DNA from: Blastococcus litoris
Lineage (GTDB): Bacteria; Actinomycetota; Actinomycetes; Mycobacteriales; Geodermatophilaceae
DNA length: 64,000 bases
Assembly (NCBI RefSeq): GCF_003075095.1
Contig: NZ_QCZF01000004.1
Span: 186,001 to 250,000 of the forward strand
Direction of reading: 5' to 3'
In this document: positions 31,886-43,391 of the stretch, in pieces
Numbering within the stretch: the first letter of the stretch is position 1
Layout of the letters: each line of letters begins with the position of its first letter
Program-made: the position numbers and the translations under genes
The notes under the pieces: model-generated
The model's input: only the letters and a program-made list of their open reading frames with translations
The model's database searches: none
Told to the model about the DNA's origin: nothing

Positions 31886-32782
31886 TCATCCGCGCAGGTC
31901 GAACCCGAGGTCCAGCACCGGTGCGCTGTGGGTCAGCGCACCCACCGCCAGGTAGTCGACGCCGGTCGCCGCGACCTCGGCGGCTCGGTCGAGCGACAGC
32001 CCGCCGCTGGCCTCCAGCCGGACACCCGACCCGCGGACGAGGTCCACCGCCGTCCGGGTGTCGGCGAGCGAGAAGTTGTCGAGCAGGACGAGCTCGACGC
32101 CCGCGGCCACCGCCTCGCGCACCTGGTCGAGGGTGTCGCACTCCACCTCGAGCGGGACTCCGCGAGCCGACGCCCGGACGGCCTCGACGGCCGCCGTGAT
32201 CCCGCCCGCGGCGGCGACGTGGTTGTCCTTGACCAGCGCGGCGTCGCCCAGGGCCATCCGGTGGTTGACCCCGCCGCCGCAGCGGACGGCGTACTTCTCC
32301 AGCGCCCGGAGCCCCGGCGTCGTCTTGCGCGTGTCCCGGACGGCGGCACCGGTGCCGGCGACCGCATCGACCCACTGCCGCGTCAGGGAGGCGACGCCGG
32401 AGAGGTGGCCGACCAGGTTCAGCGCGGTCCGCTCGGCGGTGAGCAGGCAGCGCGCCGGCCCGCTGACGGTCAGCGCCGTGCGGCCCGGCTGCGCGGCGTC
32501 ACCGTCGGCGGCGTGCAGCGAGACGTCGACCCGCGGCCCGCCCACGAGGTCGAACACGGCCGCCGCCACGGGCAGGCCGGCGAGCACACCGGGGACCCGG
32601 GGCACGACGTCCCCCGTGGCCCGGGCGCCCTCCGGCACCGTCGAGTTCGTGGTCACGTCGGGGCCGAACGCGAGGTCCTCCTCGAGCGCCCGCCGGATCA
32701 CCCGCACGACCTCGGCAGGGTCCAGCCCGGCGTCCTCGAGCGCTGCCGCGAGCGCGGGGCGCAGCACGCCTTCGCCGGTCAT
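31886..32782 (-). CDS. nadC: Nicotinate-nucleotide pyrophosphorylase (quinolinate phosphoribosyltransferase)
   Basis: A 298-residue type II phosphoribosyltransferase that makes nicotinate mononucleotide from quinolinate and PRPP. It has DVTTNSTVP near the N-terminus, the substrate-binding DTRKTTPGLRALEKYAVRCGGGVNHR, and LVKDNH, ECDTLDQ and LLDNF in the barrel. It is the last gene of nadA-nadB-nadC and overlaps nadB by 4 nt. Confidence 0.96.
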   Translation of the reverse strand: MTGEGVLRPALAAALEDAGLDPAEVVRVIRRALEEDLAFGPDVTTNSTVPEGARATGDVVPRVPGVLAGLPVAAAVFDLVGGPRVDVSLHAADGDAAQPGRTALTVSGPARCLLTAERTALNLVGHLSGVASLTRQWVDAVAGTGAAVRDTRKTTPGLRALEKYAVRCGGGVNHRMALGDAALVKDNHVAAAGGITAAVEAVRASARGVPLEVECDTLDQVREAVAAGVELVLLDNFSLADTRTAVDLVRGSGVRLEASGGLSLDRAAEVAATGVDYLAVGALTHSAPVLDLGFDLRG

Positions 32783-34458
32783 GCGACCACCTGCGCGGCG
32801 GGGGTCAGCGGCCGGACGGGCTGGGTCCGGGTGTGCACGAGGCCGGTGCGGTCGATCCGGTGGACCAGCCGCACCTGCCACTCGGGACGGGTCTCCGGGG
32901 CGTCGAGCCGCCGGTGGCAGCCGCGGCTCTCGGTCCTGGCACCCGCGGCGGCGGCCAGCAGCGTGGCCACGGTGTGCAGGGCCGTCGTCTCGACGGCGGT
33001 GACGTCCAGGACGGCGTCCGCACCCACGCGGGGCGCCGCGCACAGCAGGCCGGCCAGCTCGGCGAGCCCCGCGGCGTCGCGGACGACCCCGGCGTTCCGG
33101 GTGGCCGCCGCCGCGATGCCGGTGCGCACGGACGGGTCGATCGCCGCGGGCGCGCCGGTCGCGGGCGCGGGCTCCCCGCCCCCGGGCAATTCGGCCGCCA
33201 GCAGCGCGGCGCACCGGCGGGCGGCGACGAGCCCCTCGGTGATGGAGTTCGACGCCAGCCGGTTCGCGCCCTGGACGCCGGTGCACGCGACCTCGCCCAC
33301 GGCGAACAGGCCGGGCACGGTGGTGCGCCCGTCGAGGTCGGCCACGACCCCGCCGCAGGTGTAGTGGGCGGCCGGCGCGACGGGCACCGGCTCCCGGCCC
33401 AGGTCGAACCCGGCGGCCGCGCAGGCGGCGGTGATGCCCGGGAAGCGGTGGGCGACGGCGTCGGCACCGAGGTGGGTCGCGTCGAGGAAGACGCAGTCCG
33501 CCCCGGTGGCGCGCAGGTGCGCGGCGATCGTGGCCGAGACGACGTCGCGGGGCGCGAGGTCGGCCAACGGGTGCGCGCCGAGCATGATCCGGCGGCCGCC
33601 GGCGTCGACGAGCACGGCGCCCTCGCCGCGCACCGCCTCCGAGACGAGCACCTGCTGGCCTCGGGCGGCCGGTCCGGTCCACAGCACCGTGGGGTGGAAC
33701 TGCACCATCTCGACGTCGGCGACCTCGGCGCCGGCCCGCAGGGCGAGGGCCAGACCGTCGCCGGTCGCGCCGGCCGGGTTGGAGCTGGCGGCGTAGAGCT
33801 GCCCGAACCCACCGGTCGCCAGGACGACGGCGGGGGAGCGCAGGTCACCGGCGTCGACCAGCGCGCCGTTCTCGATGCGCGCCACCCGCAGCCCGGCGAT
33901 CCGGCCGTCGCGGGTGAGCAGCGCGTCGAGCGCTACCGTGCGCTCCAGCACCTCGACTCCCCGCGCGCGCAGCGCGTCGCCGAGGGTGCGGGTGACCTCC
34001 GCGCCGCTGGCGTCGCCCCCGGCGTGCACGATCCGGTCGCGGCTGTGCCCGCCCTCCCGGGTCAGGGCCGGGCGGCCGTACCGGTCCAGGTCGAGCCGGG
34101 CGCCGAGCTCCCGCAGGAGCGCGACGGCCAGCGGGGCCTCCTCGACGAGGGTGCGCACGGCCTCCTCGTCGCACAGCCCGGCGCCGGCCACGAGGGTGTC
34201 GCGCACGTGCAGCTCGGCGTCGTCGTCCGCTCCGAGCACTGCCGCCAGGCCGCCCTGGGCCCACGCGGTGCTGCCGTCGCCGAGCGCTCCCTTCGTGACC
34301 ACGGTGACCGCGCGGCCGGCGTCGGCCAGCGCGACCGCGGCCATGAGCCCCGCCGCGCCGGTGCCCACGACGACGACGTCGGTCGCCCGGCTCCAGCCGG
34401 CGGTGGGCAGCGGAAGCGCCGGGACCACCCGGCCGAGACCGGCACTCACGTCACTCAC
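32779..34458 (-). CDS. nadB: L-aspartate oxidase
   Basis: This 559-residue FAD enzyme oxidises L-aspartate to iminoaspartate, the first step of de novo NAD synthesis. It has the FAD motif [19 protein letters not shown], the family segment [19 protein letters not shown], the active-site region [26 protein letters not shown], and a C-terminal helical domain. It belongs to the fumarate reductase/succinate dehydrogenase flavoprotein family, but operon context settles its identity. It overlaps nadA by 8 nt and nadC by 4 nt. Confidence 0.96.
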   Translation of the reverse strand: MSDVSAGLGRVVPALPLPTAGWSRATDVVVVGTGAAGLMAAVALADAGRAVTVVTKGALGDGSTAWAQGGLAAVLGADDDAELHVRDTLVAGAGLCDEEAVRTLVEEAPLAVALLRELGARLDLDRYGRPALTREGGHSRDRIVHAGGDASGAEVTRTLGDALRARGVEVLERTVALDALLTRDGRIAGLRVARIENGALVDAGDLRSPAVVLATGGFGQLYAASSNPAGATGDGLALALRAGAEVADVEMVQFHPTVLWTGPAARGQQVLVSEAVRGEGAVLVDAGGRRIMLGAHPLADLAPRDVVSATIAAHLRATGADCVFLDATHLGADAVAHRFPGITAACAAAGFDLGREPVPVAPAAHYTCGGVVADLDGRTTVPGLFAVGEVACTGVQGANRLASNSITEGLVAARRCAALLAAELPGGGEPAPATGAPAAIDPSVRTGIAAAATRNAGVVRDAAGLAELAGLLCAAPRVGADAVLDVTAVETTALHTVATLLAAAAGARTESRGCHRRLDAPETRPEWQVRLVHRIDRTGLVHTRTQPVRPLTPAAQVVA

Positions 34459-35464
34459 CGACCGGCGACGGCGTGCCGATGGCGACCATCGCCTCCACGG
34501 CGGCGCGGGCGCGGGCGGCGACGGCCGGGTCGACGGTCACCTCGTCGCGCCCCTCGCGCAGCGCGCGCAGCAGCTTCTCGGGCGTCGACATCTTCATGTA
34601 GGGGCAGGCGGCGCGGGAGTTGACCGGCTGGAAGTCGGTGACCGGGTTCGCCTGGCGCAGCTGGTGCAGCATGCCGATCTCGGTGGCGACCAGCACGCGC
34701 TTCGCCGTCGTCCGGCGGGCCTCGTCGAGCATCCCCCCGGTGGAGAGGATGTGGACCCGCTCGTCCGGGAGCTGACCGTCCGAGACCATCCAGAGCGCGC
34801 TCGTCGCGCAGCCGCACTCGGGGTGCACCAGCAGCTCGGCGTCCGGGGCGGCCTCGACGCTCGCGCGCAGGTCGGTGGGGGAGATGCCGGCGTGCACGTG
34901 GCACTCGCCCATCCAGATCCGCATGTTCTGCCGCCCGGTCACGCGCTGGACGTGCGCGCCCAGGAACTGGTCGGGGAGGAACAGCACCTCGCGATCGGCC
35001 GGGATCGACTCGACCACTTCGACGGCGTTGGACGACGTGCAGCAGATGTCGGTCTCGGCCTTCACCTCGGCGGAGGTGTTGACGTAGGAGACGACGACCG
35101 CGCCGGGGTGCTCGGCCTTCCACGCCCGCAGCTGGTCGGCGGTGATGGTGTCGGCGAGCGAGCAGCCGGCGGCCGCGTCGGGCACCAGCACGGTCTTCCC
35201 GGGGCTGAGGATCTTCGCCGTCTCGGCCATGAAGTGGACGCCGGCGAAGACGATCGTGGACGCGTCGCTGGCCGCCGCGATGCGGGAGAGCGCGAGCGAG
35301 TCACCGACGTGGTCGGCGACGTCCTGGATCTCCGGGGCCTGGTAGTTGTGCGCCAGGACGACGGCGTCCCGCTCGCGGGCGAGGCGGCGGACCTCGTCGC
35401 GCCAGTCGTCCCACTGGTCGTCCGTCCAGGCGGTGGCGGCGGGGACGGGCAGCGTTGCGGTCAC
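34451..35464 (-). CDS. nadA: Quinolinate synthase
   Basis: This 337-residue 4Fe-4S enzyme condenses iminoaspartate with dihydroxyacetone phosphate to quinolinate. It has [20 protein letters not shown], the [15 protein letters not shown] motif, and cluster cysteines in [16 protein letters not shown] and [10 protein letters not shown]. The start is GTG. It is the first gene of the nad operon and divergent from the NrtR-type regulator, with a palindrome between them. Confidence 0.97.
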   Translation of the reverse strand: MTATLPVPAATAWTDDQWDDWRDEVRRLARERDAVVLAHNYQAPEIQDVADHVGDSLALSRIAAASDASTIVFAGVHFMAETAKILSPGKTVLVPDAAAGCSLADTITADQLRAWKAEHPGAVVVSYVNTSAEVKAETDICCTSSNAVEVVESIPADREVLFLPDQFLGAHVQRVTGRQNMRIWMGECHVHAGISPTDLRASVEAAPDAELLVHPECGCATSALWMVSDGQLPDERVHILSTGGMLDEARRTTAKRVLVATEIGMLHQLRQANPVTDFQPVNSRAACPYMKMSTPEKLLRALREGRDEVTVDPAVAARARAAVEAMVAIGTPSPVGE

Positions 35465-35486
35465 GGGGACCTCCCGAGGAGTGGGG

Positions 35487-35506
35487 TTTCGTACTCACAG
35501 TCGAAA
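35487..35506. promoter_or_regulatory. Probable NrtR-type operator in the nadA promoter
   Basis: A 20-nt near-palindrome, TTTCGTACTCACAGTCGAAA, has matching ends TTTCG/CGAAA and a central ACT-CAC-AGT. It lies 23 nt upstream of the nadA start and 31 nt upstream of the regulator start. NrtR-family repressors are known to bind palindromes before NAD-synthesis genes, so this is the likely binding site for autoregulation and nad repression. Confidence 0.65.
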
Positions 35507-35536
35507 ACCTGCGGGACGGACCATAGCATTCCCGCC

Positions 35537-36268
35537 GTGCCCTCCGTGTGGTCCTCGCCGGACCGTCCCGCCTATCCGCACCACGCGCTCGCAGCCGTGC
35601 TGCAGGTCCGATCGGCGCGGCTGCACGTGATGTTGTGGGAGCGGGCGAACGACCCGTTCGCCGGAGCCTGGGCGCTACCGGGCGGACCGCTGCTGGCCGG
35701 CGAGACGCTCGGCGCCTCGGTGGCGCGCCAGCTGGCGAGCAAGGTCGAGGTCACCCACCTGGCCCACCTCGAGCAGCTCGAGACCCGGAGCGACCCGGCT
35801 CGCGACCCGCGGGGGCGGACCGTCGCGACCGCCTACCTGGGACTCGTCCCGTCGGACCTCGACCCGGCGCTGCCCGACGACACCGGGTGGCACCCCACCG
35901 ACGCGCTCCCCGCGACGGCCTTCGACCACGGCTCGATCGTCGAGTCCGCGCTCGCGCGGCTGCGGGCGAAGCTGTCGTACACCAACGTCGGCTTCGCGCT
36001 GGCGCCGCCGGCGTTCACGATCGCCGAGCTCCGCGACATCTACGTCGCCGCCCTCGGCTACGAGGTGACGGCGACCAACCTCCAGCGCGTGCTCCTGCGC
36101 CGGGGCGTGCTGGAGTCGACCGGCGAGCTGGCGCCCCCCGGACGTGCCGGGGGGCGGCCGGCCGCCCTCTACCGCTTCGCGTCGGACGGGCTGGAGGTCA
36201 CCGACCCGTTCGCCGTGCTGAAGCCGCCGTCGGCACGGTCACGGGCAGACGGGCAGGTTCGGGAGTAG
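35537..36268 (+). CDS. nrtR: Nudix-related transcriptional regulator (NrtR family)
   Basis: A 243-residue protein: an N-terminal Nudix-like domain (about residues 10-140) and a C-terminal winged helix (from about residue 155, PPAFTIAELRDIYVAALGYEVTATNLQRVLLRRG), the NrtR layout. The Nudix box is degenerate, with no intact GX5EX7REUXEE, so it should bind an NAD-related ligand without hydrolysing it. Divergence from nadABC, with a palindrome between, makes it the repressor of that operon. The start is GTG; the last 30 nt overlap the opposite transglycosylase gene. Confidence 0.88.
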   Translation: MPSVWSSPDRPAYPHHALAAVLQVRSARLHVMLWERANDPFAGAWALPGGPLLAGETLGASVARQLASKVEVTHLAHLEQLETRSDPARDPRGRTVATAYLGLVPSDLDPALPDDTGWHPTDALPATAFDHGSIVESALARLRAKLSYTNVGFALAPPAFTIAELRDIYVAALGYEVTATNLQRVLLRRGVLESTGELAPPGRAGGRPAALYRFASDGLEVTDPFAVLKPPSARSRADGQVRE

Positions 36269-37621
36269 CGGCGCGCCGAGCGGGCTCAGCAGGGTGCAGG
36301 TGACCCCCGGGACGAGCTCGGGTGGCGGCGGGGGCAACGGGTTGCTCGGCGGAGGCGGCGGCGGGGGAGCCGGCACCGGGACCGGGACCGGGACGGGCAG
36401 CGGCGCGGGAGCCGGTGCCGGTGCGGGCGCCGCCGGCTGGCCACCCGACGTCGCGGGCGGGGGCTGGCTGCCCGAGCCCGCCGGCGTGCCGCCCTGCGGA
36501 GGCGGCGCCGCTCCGGCCCCACCACCGCTGTCGGCGGGCTGGGCCGGCTGCCCACCTCCGGATTCCGCCGGCTGGCCGGCCGCGGGTGCGCCACCGGAAC
36601 CCGGTGCGGGGGAGTAGGCGACCGTCTGCCCCGGCGGCGACGACGTGGTGTCGCGGAGGCCGATGGCCGGTCCCGGCGCCGCGGGCGCCCCGTAGAAGGC
36701 GGACGGCGGGGGCACGGCACCGCTGGTGTTGCCGACGATCGGCAGGTCGGCGACCGGCATGCCGGTGGCGTAGGCGCGGGCGAGCGCCAGGACCTCGTCG
36801 GCGTACTCGTCGGAGTGGTTGTACGCGAGCACGGCCTTCCGCTGGCCGCCGTCGGTCCGGAGGTTGCCCCCGGCCACGCAGAGGTAGTTGGCCGCGGCGA
36901 GGGCGGCGTCGTTGATGTTGAAGGGGTCGGTGACGCCGTTCTCGTCGGCGTCGATGGCGTAGGAGCGCCACGTGGTCGGGATGAACTGCATCGGTCCCAT
37001 GGCGCGGTCGTAGCTGGTGTCGTTGTCCCACATGCCGTTGTCGCTGTCGCCGATGTAGGCGAACTGACCGCCGTCCAGCGCCGGGCCGAGGATCTTCGGC
37101 GTGGCCGAGCCGTCGGGCCCGAGGACCGCGCCGCCGTAGCGCCCGTGGTTGGACTCGACCCGGCCGATGCCGGCCAGCAGCGACCAGTCGATGCCGCACT
37201 CGCCCTTCACCGTCGCCATGCGGGCGGCGGCGACGCGATAGGCGTTGAGGGCGACGTTGGGGATGCCGTTGGCCGCGAGACCGGTGACGACCGCCTCGGG
37301 CGCGGGCGCCTGCGGCCCGGCGGCTCGCGCCGGGACAGCGGTCAGCGTGGTGGCCCCGCGAGGTGCCCCCTCGGACAGCGCCGGGATCGCCCACCGGGCG
37401 GCGAGCGTGCGCGGGACGGCGAAGTCGTCGGCGTGGCCGACCGCCTGGAGGTCCTGCGACTGCGCGGGCGGCGCGACCATCGCGGTGAACGCGGCGAGCA
37501 CGCCGGCCACCACGAACCACCGCTTGTGCCCCGGCACCCGCCGTCTCCGGCGCGGATCGAGGGAATGCGCTCCGCCGGTGCTGGGCGGCTCGAACTGACT
37601 CGAGGAACTCGACTGACCCAC
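36239..37621 (-). CDS. Secreted or membrane-anchored lytic transglycosylase with Pro/Ala-rich tail
   Basis: About 460 residues. A basic cytoplasmic segment and one hydrophobic helix (WFVVAGVLAAFTAMVAPPA, about 40 residues in) export it. The catalytic domain is MltB/SLT_2-like: LLAGIGRVESNHGRYGG with the catalytic Glu, GPMQFIPTTW, INDAALAAANYLC, and AVLAYNHSDEYADEVL. The last 150 residues are low-complexity, with PAPAPAPAPLPVPVPVPVPAP and polyproline runs, probably spanning the cell wall. It cleaves peptidoglycan. The GTG at 37621 has GGAG 5 nt upstream; the frame is open to ATGs at 37708 and 37729, so the start is uncertain. The 3' ends of this gene and nrtR overlap by 30 nt. Confidence 0.88.
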   Translation of the reverse strand: MGQSSSSSQFEPPSTGGAHSLDPRRRRRVPGHKRWFVVAGVLAAFTAMVAPPAQSQDLQAVGHADDFAVPRTLAARWAIPALSEGAPRGATTLTAVPARAAGPQAPAPEAVVTGLAANGIPNVALNAYRVAAARMATVKGECGIDWSLLAGIGRVESNHGRYGGAVLGPDGSATPKILGPALDGGQFAYIGDSDNGMWDNDTSYDRAMGPMQFIPTTWRSYAIDADENGVTDPFNINDAALAAANYLCVAGGNLRTDGGQRKAVLAYNHSDEYADEVLALARAYATGMPVADLPIVGNTSGAVPPPSAFYGAPAAPGPAIGLRDTTSSPPGQTVAYSPAPGSGGAPAAGQPAESGGGQPAQPADSGGGAGAAPPPQGGTPAGSGSQPPPATSGGQPAAPAPAPAPAPLPVPVPVPVPAPPPPPPPSNPLPPPPPELVPGVTCTLLSPLGAPLLPNLPVCP

Positions 37622-37766
37622 TGTCACTCCAGACGATCCACCGTTGGCTCGTTGGTCCCCCGTGACCTGGCTGGGGGCGTCTACCCCGGCCAGAGGCGCG
37701 CGATGCATGAACCTGCGACGCGCTATCACGGATAACGACGACGGGATCGTCGGGTGACGGTCGAGG

Positions 37767-37839
37767 CGCGCCCGGCAGGGATCGAACCTGCGACCAAGTG
37801 CTTAGAAGGCACCTGCTCTATCCGCTGAGCTACGGGCGC
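37767..37839 (-). tRNA. tRNA-Arg (anticodon UCU)
   Basis: A complete 73-nt cloverleaf on the minus strand. The acceptor stem is GCGCCCG with CGGGCGC, the D arm has AGCTCAGCGGATAGAGC, the anticodon loop CTTCTAA gives UCU, and the T arm has GGTTCGATCC. The discriminator is G and CCA is not encoded. It reads the rare AGA codon of this GC-rich genome. Confidence 0.95.
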
Positions 37840-38042
37840 TCGGTCGCCGATCATCGCATCGCCGGGTGTCCGGGACGCGGTGGTCGACGGCGCGCTCACG
37901 CCGGCGGGTGAGCGTCCACAGGGATCGCGGCCGTCCACAGATGACGTGCGGGGCCGCCGTCCGGGGCGCCGTGGAGCCAGGGTCGTCGGCACACCGGCAG
38001 GTCGCCGGTCGCGCCGCAGGCGCAGCAGACCCGAGGAGCACC

Positions 38043-38558
38043 GTGAGCAACAAGGTCACGTTCACCGGCAACGTCGTCAACTCACCGTCCCGCAACCGCA
38101 CCCAGAACGGCAGCGTCACCAACTTCCGGCTGGCCTCCACCGAGCGCCGCTTCGACACCGGTTCGCAGACCTGGGTCGACGGCTCCTCCTTCTTCGTGGA
38201 CGTCGAGTGCTGGGGCGAGCTGGGCGGCAACGTCTCGCACAGCGTCAGCAAGGGCGACCCCGTCGTCGTCGTGGGCACCATCCGCACGCACTCGTGGGAC
38301 TCCGAGGAGGGGCGCCGCAGCCGGCCGCAGATCAAGGCGGAGGCCGTGGGGCCCAACCTCGCCCGCGGCACCGCCGAGTTCCGTCGGCCGGCCCGCGCGG
38401 CGGCCGCCGCGTCCGACGAGCCGGTTCCGCCGTCGGAGGAGGAGGCGCCGTCGACGTCGGACGGGCTGTCGGAGTTCCTCGAGGGGCGGGACTACGAGGT
38501 GGGGGACGGGACGTTGGGAGAGGTGAACCCCTCCGACCTGGAGCCCGCGCACGTCTAG
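38043..38558 (+). CDS. ssb: Single-stranded DNA-binding protein, SsbB-like paralogue
   Basis: A 171-residue SSB. The OB fold (residues 1-115) is recognisable: VTFTGNVVNSP, VTNFRLASTERRFD, DGSSFFVDVECWGELGGNVSHSV, GDPVVVVGTIRTHSWDSEEG. The tail is acidic, but the standard DDDIPF C-terminal tip that recruits partner proteins is missing; it ends DLEPAHV. This fits a second, accessory SSB, not the replicative one. The GTG follows GAGGAG. Confidence 0.85.
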   Translation: MSNKVTFTGNVVNSPSRNRTQNGSVTNFRLASTERRFDTGSQTWVDGSSFFVDVECWGELGGNVSHSVSKGDPVVVVGTIRTHSWDSEEGRRSRPQIKAEAVGPNLARGTAEFRRPARAAAAASDEPVPPSEEEAPSTSDGLSEFLEGRDYEVGDGTLGEVNPSDLEPAHV

Positions 38559-38658
38559 TTGCCCGGGCTGGGAGGATCGGGGGCGAGAACGCACGGGGTG
38601 GGGCCGCATCACGCGGTCCCGCCCCCGCTCGCGAGACGACGGAAGGCTCCGAAGCCCA

Positions 38659-40329
<1,671 letters not shown>

Positions 40330-40341
40330 CGCGCCTGCCAC

Positions 40342-40374
40342 CGGGCCGCCCCAGCAACCCGCTGGGGCGGCCCG
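40342..40374 (+). terminator. Intrinsic-type terminator after ettA
   Basis: A perfect 14-bp stem, CGGGCCGCCCCAGC (40342-40355) with GCTGGGGCGGCCCG (40361-40374), has a 5-nt loop. It starts 13 nt after the ettA stop codon. Flanking CCAC/GTGG bases could extend it. Confidence 0.75.
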
Positions 40375-40400
40375 TGGTGTCCCTAGGGCAAGGTGGCAGC

Positions 40401-40814
40401 GTGAGACACACGGTGCACGTGCCGATGCGCTGGTCGGACACGGACGCCTACCAGCACATCAACAACGTGGCGTTCCTGGGCTACTTCGAGATGGCCCGCG
40501 TGAACCTGTTCTTCGAGCACCCGACGCACGACGAGCGGACCGGCATGCGCCGCGGCCTCGTCGTCCACTCGCACGAGATCTCCTACAAGCGCTCGGTGCT
40601 CTACGACGCCGAGCCGCTGGAGGTCCAGATCTGGGTGTCGGGCATCCGGGCGGCGTCCTTCACCTGCCACTACGAGCTGTTCGACCACGGGCGCCTGGCT
40701 GTCACCGGCAGCACCGTGCTCGTGCCCTTCGACTTCGCCCTCGAACGCCCGCGGCGGATCACGCCCGAGGAGAAGGCGTTCCTGCTGCGCTACGCCGACG
40801 AGCCGGCCGCCTGA
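40401..40814 (+). CDS. Acyl-CoA thioesterase (4-hydroxybenzoyl-CoA thioesterase-like hotdog)
   Basis: A 137-residue hotdog-fold protein. The family motif is at the N-terminus: VPMRWSDTDAYQHINNVAFLGYFEMAR, in which the Asp of SDTDAYQHINN is the catalytic residue. The central strand HSHEISYKRSVLYDAEPLEVQIWV is typical. It hydrolyses a small acyl-CoA, which is not identifiable. The GTG at 40401 follows AAGGTGG. It lies between two terminators, so it is probably transcribed alone. Confidence 0.9.
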   Translation: MRHTVHVPMRWSDTDAYQHINNVAFLGYFEMARVNLFFEHPTHDERTGMRRGLVVHSHEISYKRSVLYDAEPLEVQIWVSGIRAASFTCHYELFDHGRLAVTGSTVLVPFDFALERPRRITPEEKAFLLRYADEPAA

Positions 40815-40844
40815 GCGGCCGGGAGGCGCACCCCCGGAACGCGA

Positions 40845-40877
40845 CGACCCCCTGACGCCGGGGGCGCCAGGGGGTCG
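40845..40877. terminator. Bidirectional terminator between thioesterase and bioY
   Basis: A perfect 10-bp stem, CGACCCCCTG (40845-40854) with CAGGGGGTCG (40868-40877), encloses a GC-rich loop. It lies between converging genes. Confidence 0.7.
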
Positions 40878-40891
40878 GGGAGCGGACGGGG

Positions 40892-41488
40892 TCAGGCCCG
40901 ACGGGTCAGCTTCCAGGCCGTCCCGAGCACCGCGGCCGCGACGGCGGCCTTCACGATGCCGCCCAGGATGAACGGGTAGAACCCGGCGTCGAGGGCCTGG
41001 CCCGCCGTGAGGCCGGCGCTCAGCGCCAGCCACGGCACGCCCACCGCGAAGATGACCGCCTGGCCGGCGACGAACAGCGGCACCGACTTCAGCGGGTTGC
41101 GGTCGGCGCCGTGCTTGGCGGCCAGGCCGATGAGGAACGCGGCCGGGATGAAGCCGACGACGTAGCCGCCCGTGGCGCCGAAGACGACGTCGAACCCGCC
41201 GCTGGCCTCCGAGTAGAACGGCAGCCCGACGAGCGCGGCCAGGATGTAGAAGACCTGCACCGCGACCCCGCGGACCGGGCCGAGCGCGGCGGCGGTGAGG
41301 ACGACGGCCAGCGTCTGGCCGGTGATCGGCACGGGCGAGCCCGGTACGGGCACCGACACCTGCGCGAGCAGCGCCGTGACGAGGACGCCCAGCGCCACGA
41401 GGACGACGTTGCGGGCGCGGACCGCCGGGACGAGGTCGGCGAGGACGAGCGGGCGCGCCGGCAGCGCGGGCATCGAAGCGGTGGCCAC
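40892..41488 (-). CDS. bioY: Biotin transporter substrate-binding component BioY
   Basis: A 198-residue, six-helix S component of an ECF-type vitamin transporter. It has VPVPGSPVPITGQTLAVVLTAAALG, which contains the family biotin-site motif, and FGATGGYVVGFIPAAFLIG. No dedicated BioM/BioN genes are adjacent, so it would act alone or share an energy module. It suggests that the cell takes up biotin, which the carboxylase at the window start needs. Confidence 0.93.
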   Translation of the reverse strand: MATASMPALPARPLVLADLVPAVRARNVVLVALGVLVTALLAQVSVPVPGSPVPITGQTLAVVLTAAALGPVRGVAVQVFYILAALVGLPFYSEASGGFDVVFGATGGYVVGFIPAAFLIGLAAKHGADRNPLKSVPLFVAGQAVIFAVGVPWLALSAGLTAGQALDAGFYPFILGGIVKAAVAAAVLGTAWKLTRRA

Positions 41489-41652
41489 AGAACCTCCTGG
41501 AGCGACTGGTCGGCGCCCGCCGAGCCGGGCTGGGCGCCGCTGATCACCGGTGAGTCTGCACTACCGCGCCGGCGGCTTCCTGGGCTGGTCGGCGTCGCCG
41601 CACCGGGCGCGCTTCGGTGCAGCCGCTGCACCGAGCGCGACGCCCGCCGGCT

Positions 41653-42084
41653 CTACGGGGAGAGGTCGCCGGCCGCGTCGTCGGGGAACCGGTTCTGCAT
41701 GCTGCGCGCAGCCATCTCCAGGTAGCCCCAGAGGGTCGCGTCCTGCTCGGGGGTGAGGCCCAGCGAGTCGACGGCCGCGCGCATGTGGGTCAGCCACGCG
41801 TCCCGCTCCGCCGGCCCGATGGCGAACGGCGCGTGCCGCATCCGCAGGCGGGGGTGGCCGCGCTGCTGCGAGTAGGTGGTCGGCCCGCCCCAGTACTGCT
41901 CCAGGAACGACCGCAGGCGCACCTCGGCGCCCTCCCAGTCGTCCTGGGGGTACAGCGGCGCGATCACCGGATCGGTCCGCACCGCCGCGTAGAAGTGGGC
42001 GACGAGCCGGGTGAAGGTCGGGGCGCCGCCGACCTCGTCGTAGAAGGTGCGCGCCGAGGGCAGGGGCCGGCTCGACTCGCTCAT
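41653..42084 (-). CDS. glbO: Truncated haemoglobin, group II (GlbO type)
   Basis: A 143-residue two-on-two globin. GlbO hallmarks are [50 protein letters not shown] with the proximal His, and ERDAWLTHM with the group II Trp. It binds oxygen and may detoxify NO or handle peroxide. Its start overlaps the stop of the MFS gene by 4 nt, so it is the last gene of a MscS-MFS-GlbO operon. Confidence 0.95.
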   Translation of the reverse strand: MSESSRPLPSARTFYDEVGGAPTFTRLVAHFYAAVRTDPVIAPLYPQDDWEGAEVRLRSFLEQYWGGPTTYSQQRGHPRLRMRHAPFAIGPAERDAWLTHMRAAVDSLGLTPEQDATLWGYLEMAARSMQNRFPDDAAGDLSP

Positions 42085-43391
42085 GCTGCCGATGGTCCCT
42101 CACCGGCGGGCGCTCCCGCCACGGAGGTCTGGGTGCGCCGGTACGCGACCAGCGCGGGAGCCACCGCGAGGAGACCGACACCACCGGAGAGGGCGAGCAC
42201 GCCGCTGGCCGACACCCCCTCCGCGACGAGGCCGGCCGCCAGCGCCCCCAGGGCCTGGACGCCGTAGAGCCCGCTGACGGCGACGCCGAAGGCGCGGCCG
42301 CGGAAGGCTGCCGGCACGGCGCGCACGAAGGACACGTTCAGCGGGATCAGCCACGACGACCCGAGCCCCGAGACGAACAGCAGCGCCACGACGACGGCGA
42401 AGGGCATCGTCCCGGGTCCGGTGAGGACCGCGAACACGCCCGCGGCGAGCAGCGGCGTCAGGGAGAGCACGACCAGCGGGACCACCAGCCGCTCCCGCCG
42501 GTCGGGTGCCACCAGGCGGGCGATCACCAGACCGCCGACGGTCACGCCGAGCGGGTTGGCCGACAGCAGCACGCCGATGGCCGCCGTCGCGTCGGACCCC
42601 AGTTCGTGCACCAGCGGCGCGGCGACGCCCTCGGAGGCGTAGGTGAACAGCGTCGCCACCCAGAGCACGCCCATGATCGCGACCAGCCGCGGCGACCGGC
42701 CGATCAGGCGCAGGCCGGCCCCGGTGTCCCGCCACACCGACCGGGGGCCCTCGTCGCCGACCGGGGCCGGGCGCCGTTTCAGCCCCGCCCACAGCCACAG
42801 CGCCGACACCACGAACGTCCCGGCGTCGATGAGCAGCGCCCCCGACGGGCTGAGGACGGTGACCAGCGCCCCGGCCGCGAGGAAGCCGACCACCTGGGCC
42901 AGCTGGAGCGTGATGTTGGTCAGCGAGGTGGCGACGGCGTAGCGGTCCCCGTCGAGGACGTCGGCCATGAGCGCCGACCGCGCCGACTCGAACGGCGGCG
43001 CGCACAGCGACACCAGGAACAGCAGGGCGAGGAGCACGGGTAGCGGCGTCCCGGGGATCGCCATGCCGGCGAGGACGACGGCGCGGGCGACGTCCGCGGC
43101 GATGAGCACGCGGTGCCGCGGCAGCCGGTCGGCGATGGTGGCGAGGAACGGTCCGCCGAGCAGCCAGGGCAGGTGCCCGATCGCGAAGGTGAGCGCCGAG
43201 AGCAGCGGCGAGGAGGTGCGCTGGTAGACCAGCACCGTCAGCGCCACGCGGGCCAGCTCGTCGCCGGCGGTGGAGAGCAGGAAGGTCCCGAACAGCGGTC
43301 GGAACTCGCGGACGGCGAAGACCTCGCGGAAGGTCGCCTGCCGCTCGGGGGCGCCGGTCGGGGAGATCCCCTCGGGCGCGGCCGCGGTCAG
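42081..43391 (-). CDS. MFS transporter, probably starting at CTG
   Basis: A 436-residue, 12-helix major facilitator of the enterobactin-exporter-like/DHA3 type: an N-terminal [66 protein letters not shown] (motif A) and a long central loop. No ATG, GTG or TTG in this frame fits between the end of mscS and the first helix. A CTG at 43391 overlaps the mscS stop as CTGA, in the way that ATGA overlaps couple the other genes here, and GGGGG lies just upstream. I infer a CTG start by translational coupling. The exported compound is unknown. Confidence 0.8.
   Translation of the reverse strand: MTAAAPEGISPTGAPERQATFREVFAVREFRPLFGTFLLSTAGDELARVALTVLVYQRTSSPLLSALTFAIGHLPWLLGGPFLATIADRLPRHRVLIAADVARAVVLAGMAIPGTPLPVLLALLFLVSLCAPPFESARSALMADVLDGDRYAVATSLTNITLQLAQVVGFLAAGALVTVLSPSGALLIDAGTFVVSALWLWAGLKRRPAPVGDEGPRSVWRDTGAGLRLIGRSPRLVAIMGVLWVATLFTYASEGVAAPLVHELGSDATAAIGVLLSANPLGVTVGGLVIARLVAPDRRERLVVPLVVLSLTPLLAAGVFAVLTGPGTMPFAVVVALLFVSGLGSSWLIPLNVSFVRAVPAAFRGRAFGVAVSGLYGVQALGALAAGLVAEGVSASGVLALSGGVGLLAVAPALVAYRRTQTSVAGAPAGEGPSAA

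Noticed and set aside
37622-37740. Possible c-di-AMP (ydaO-type) riboswitch before the lytic transglycosylase gene
   Set aside because: GGGGGACC and GAGCCAACGG-like bits are present, and such genes are often so regulated, but the conserved 3' half (CAGCTAACC-like segment) is absent and the region may be translated from an upstream ATG.
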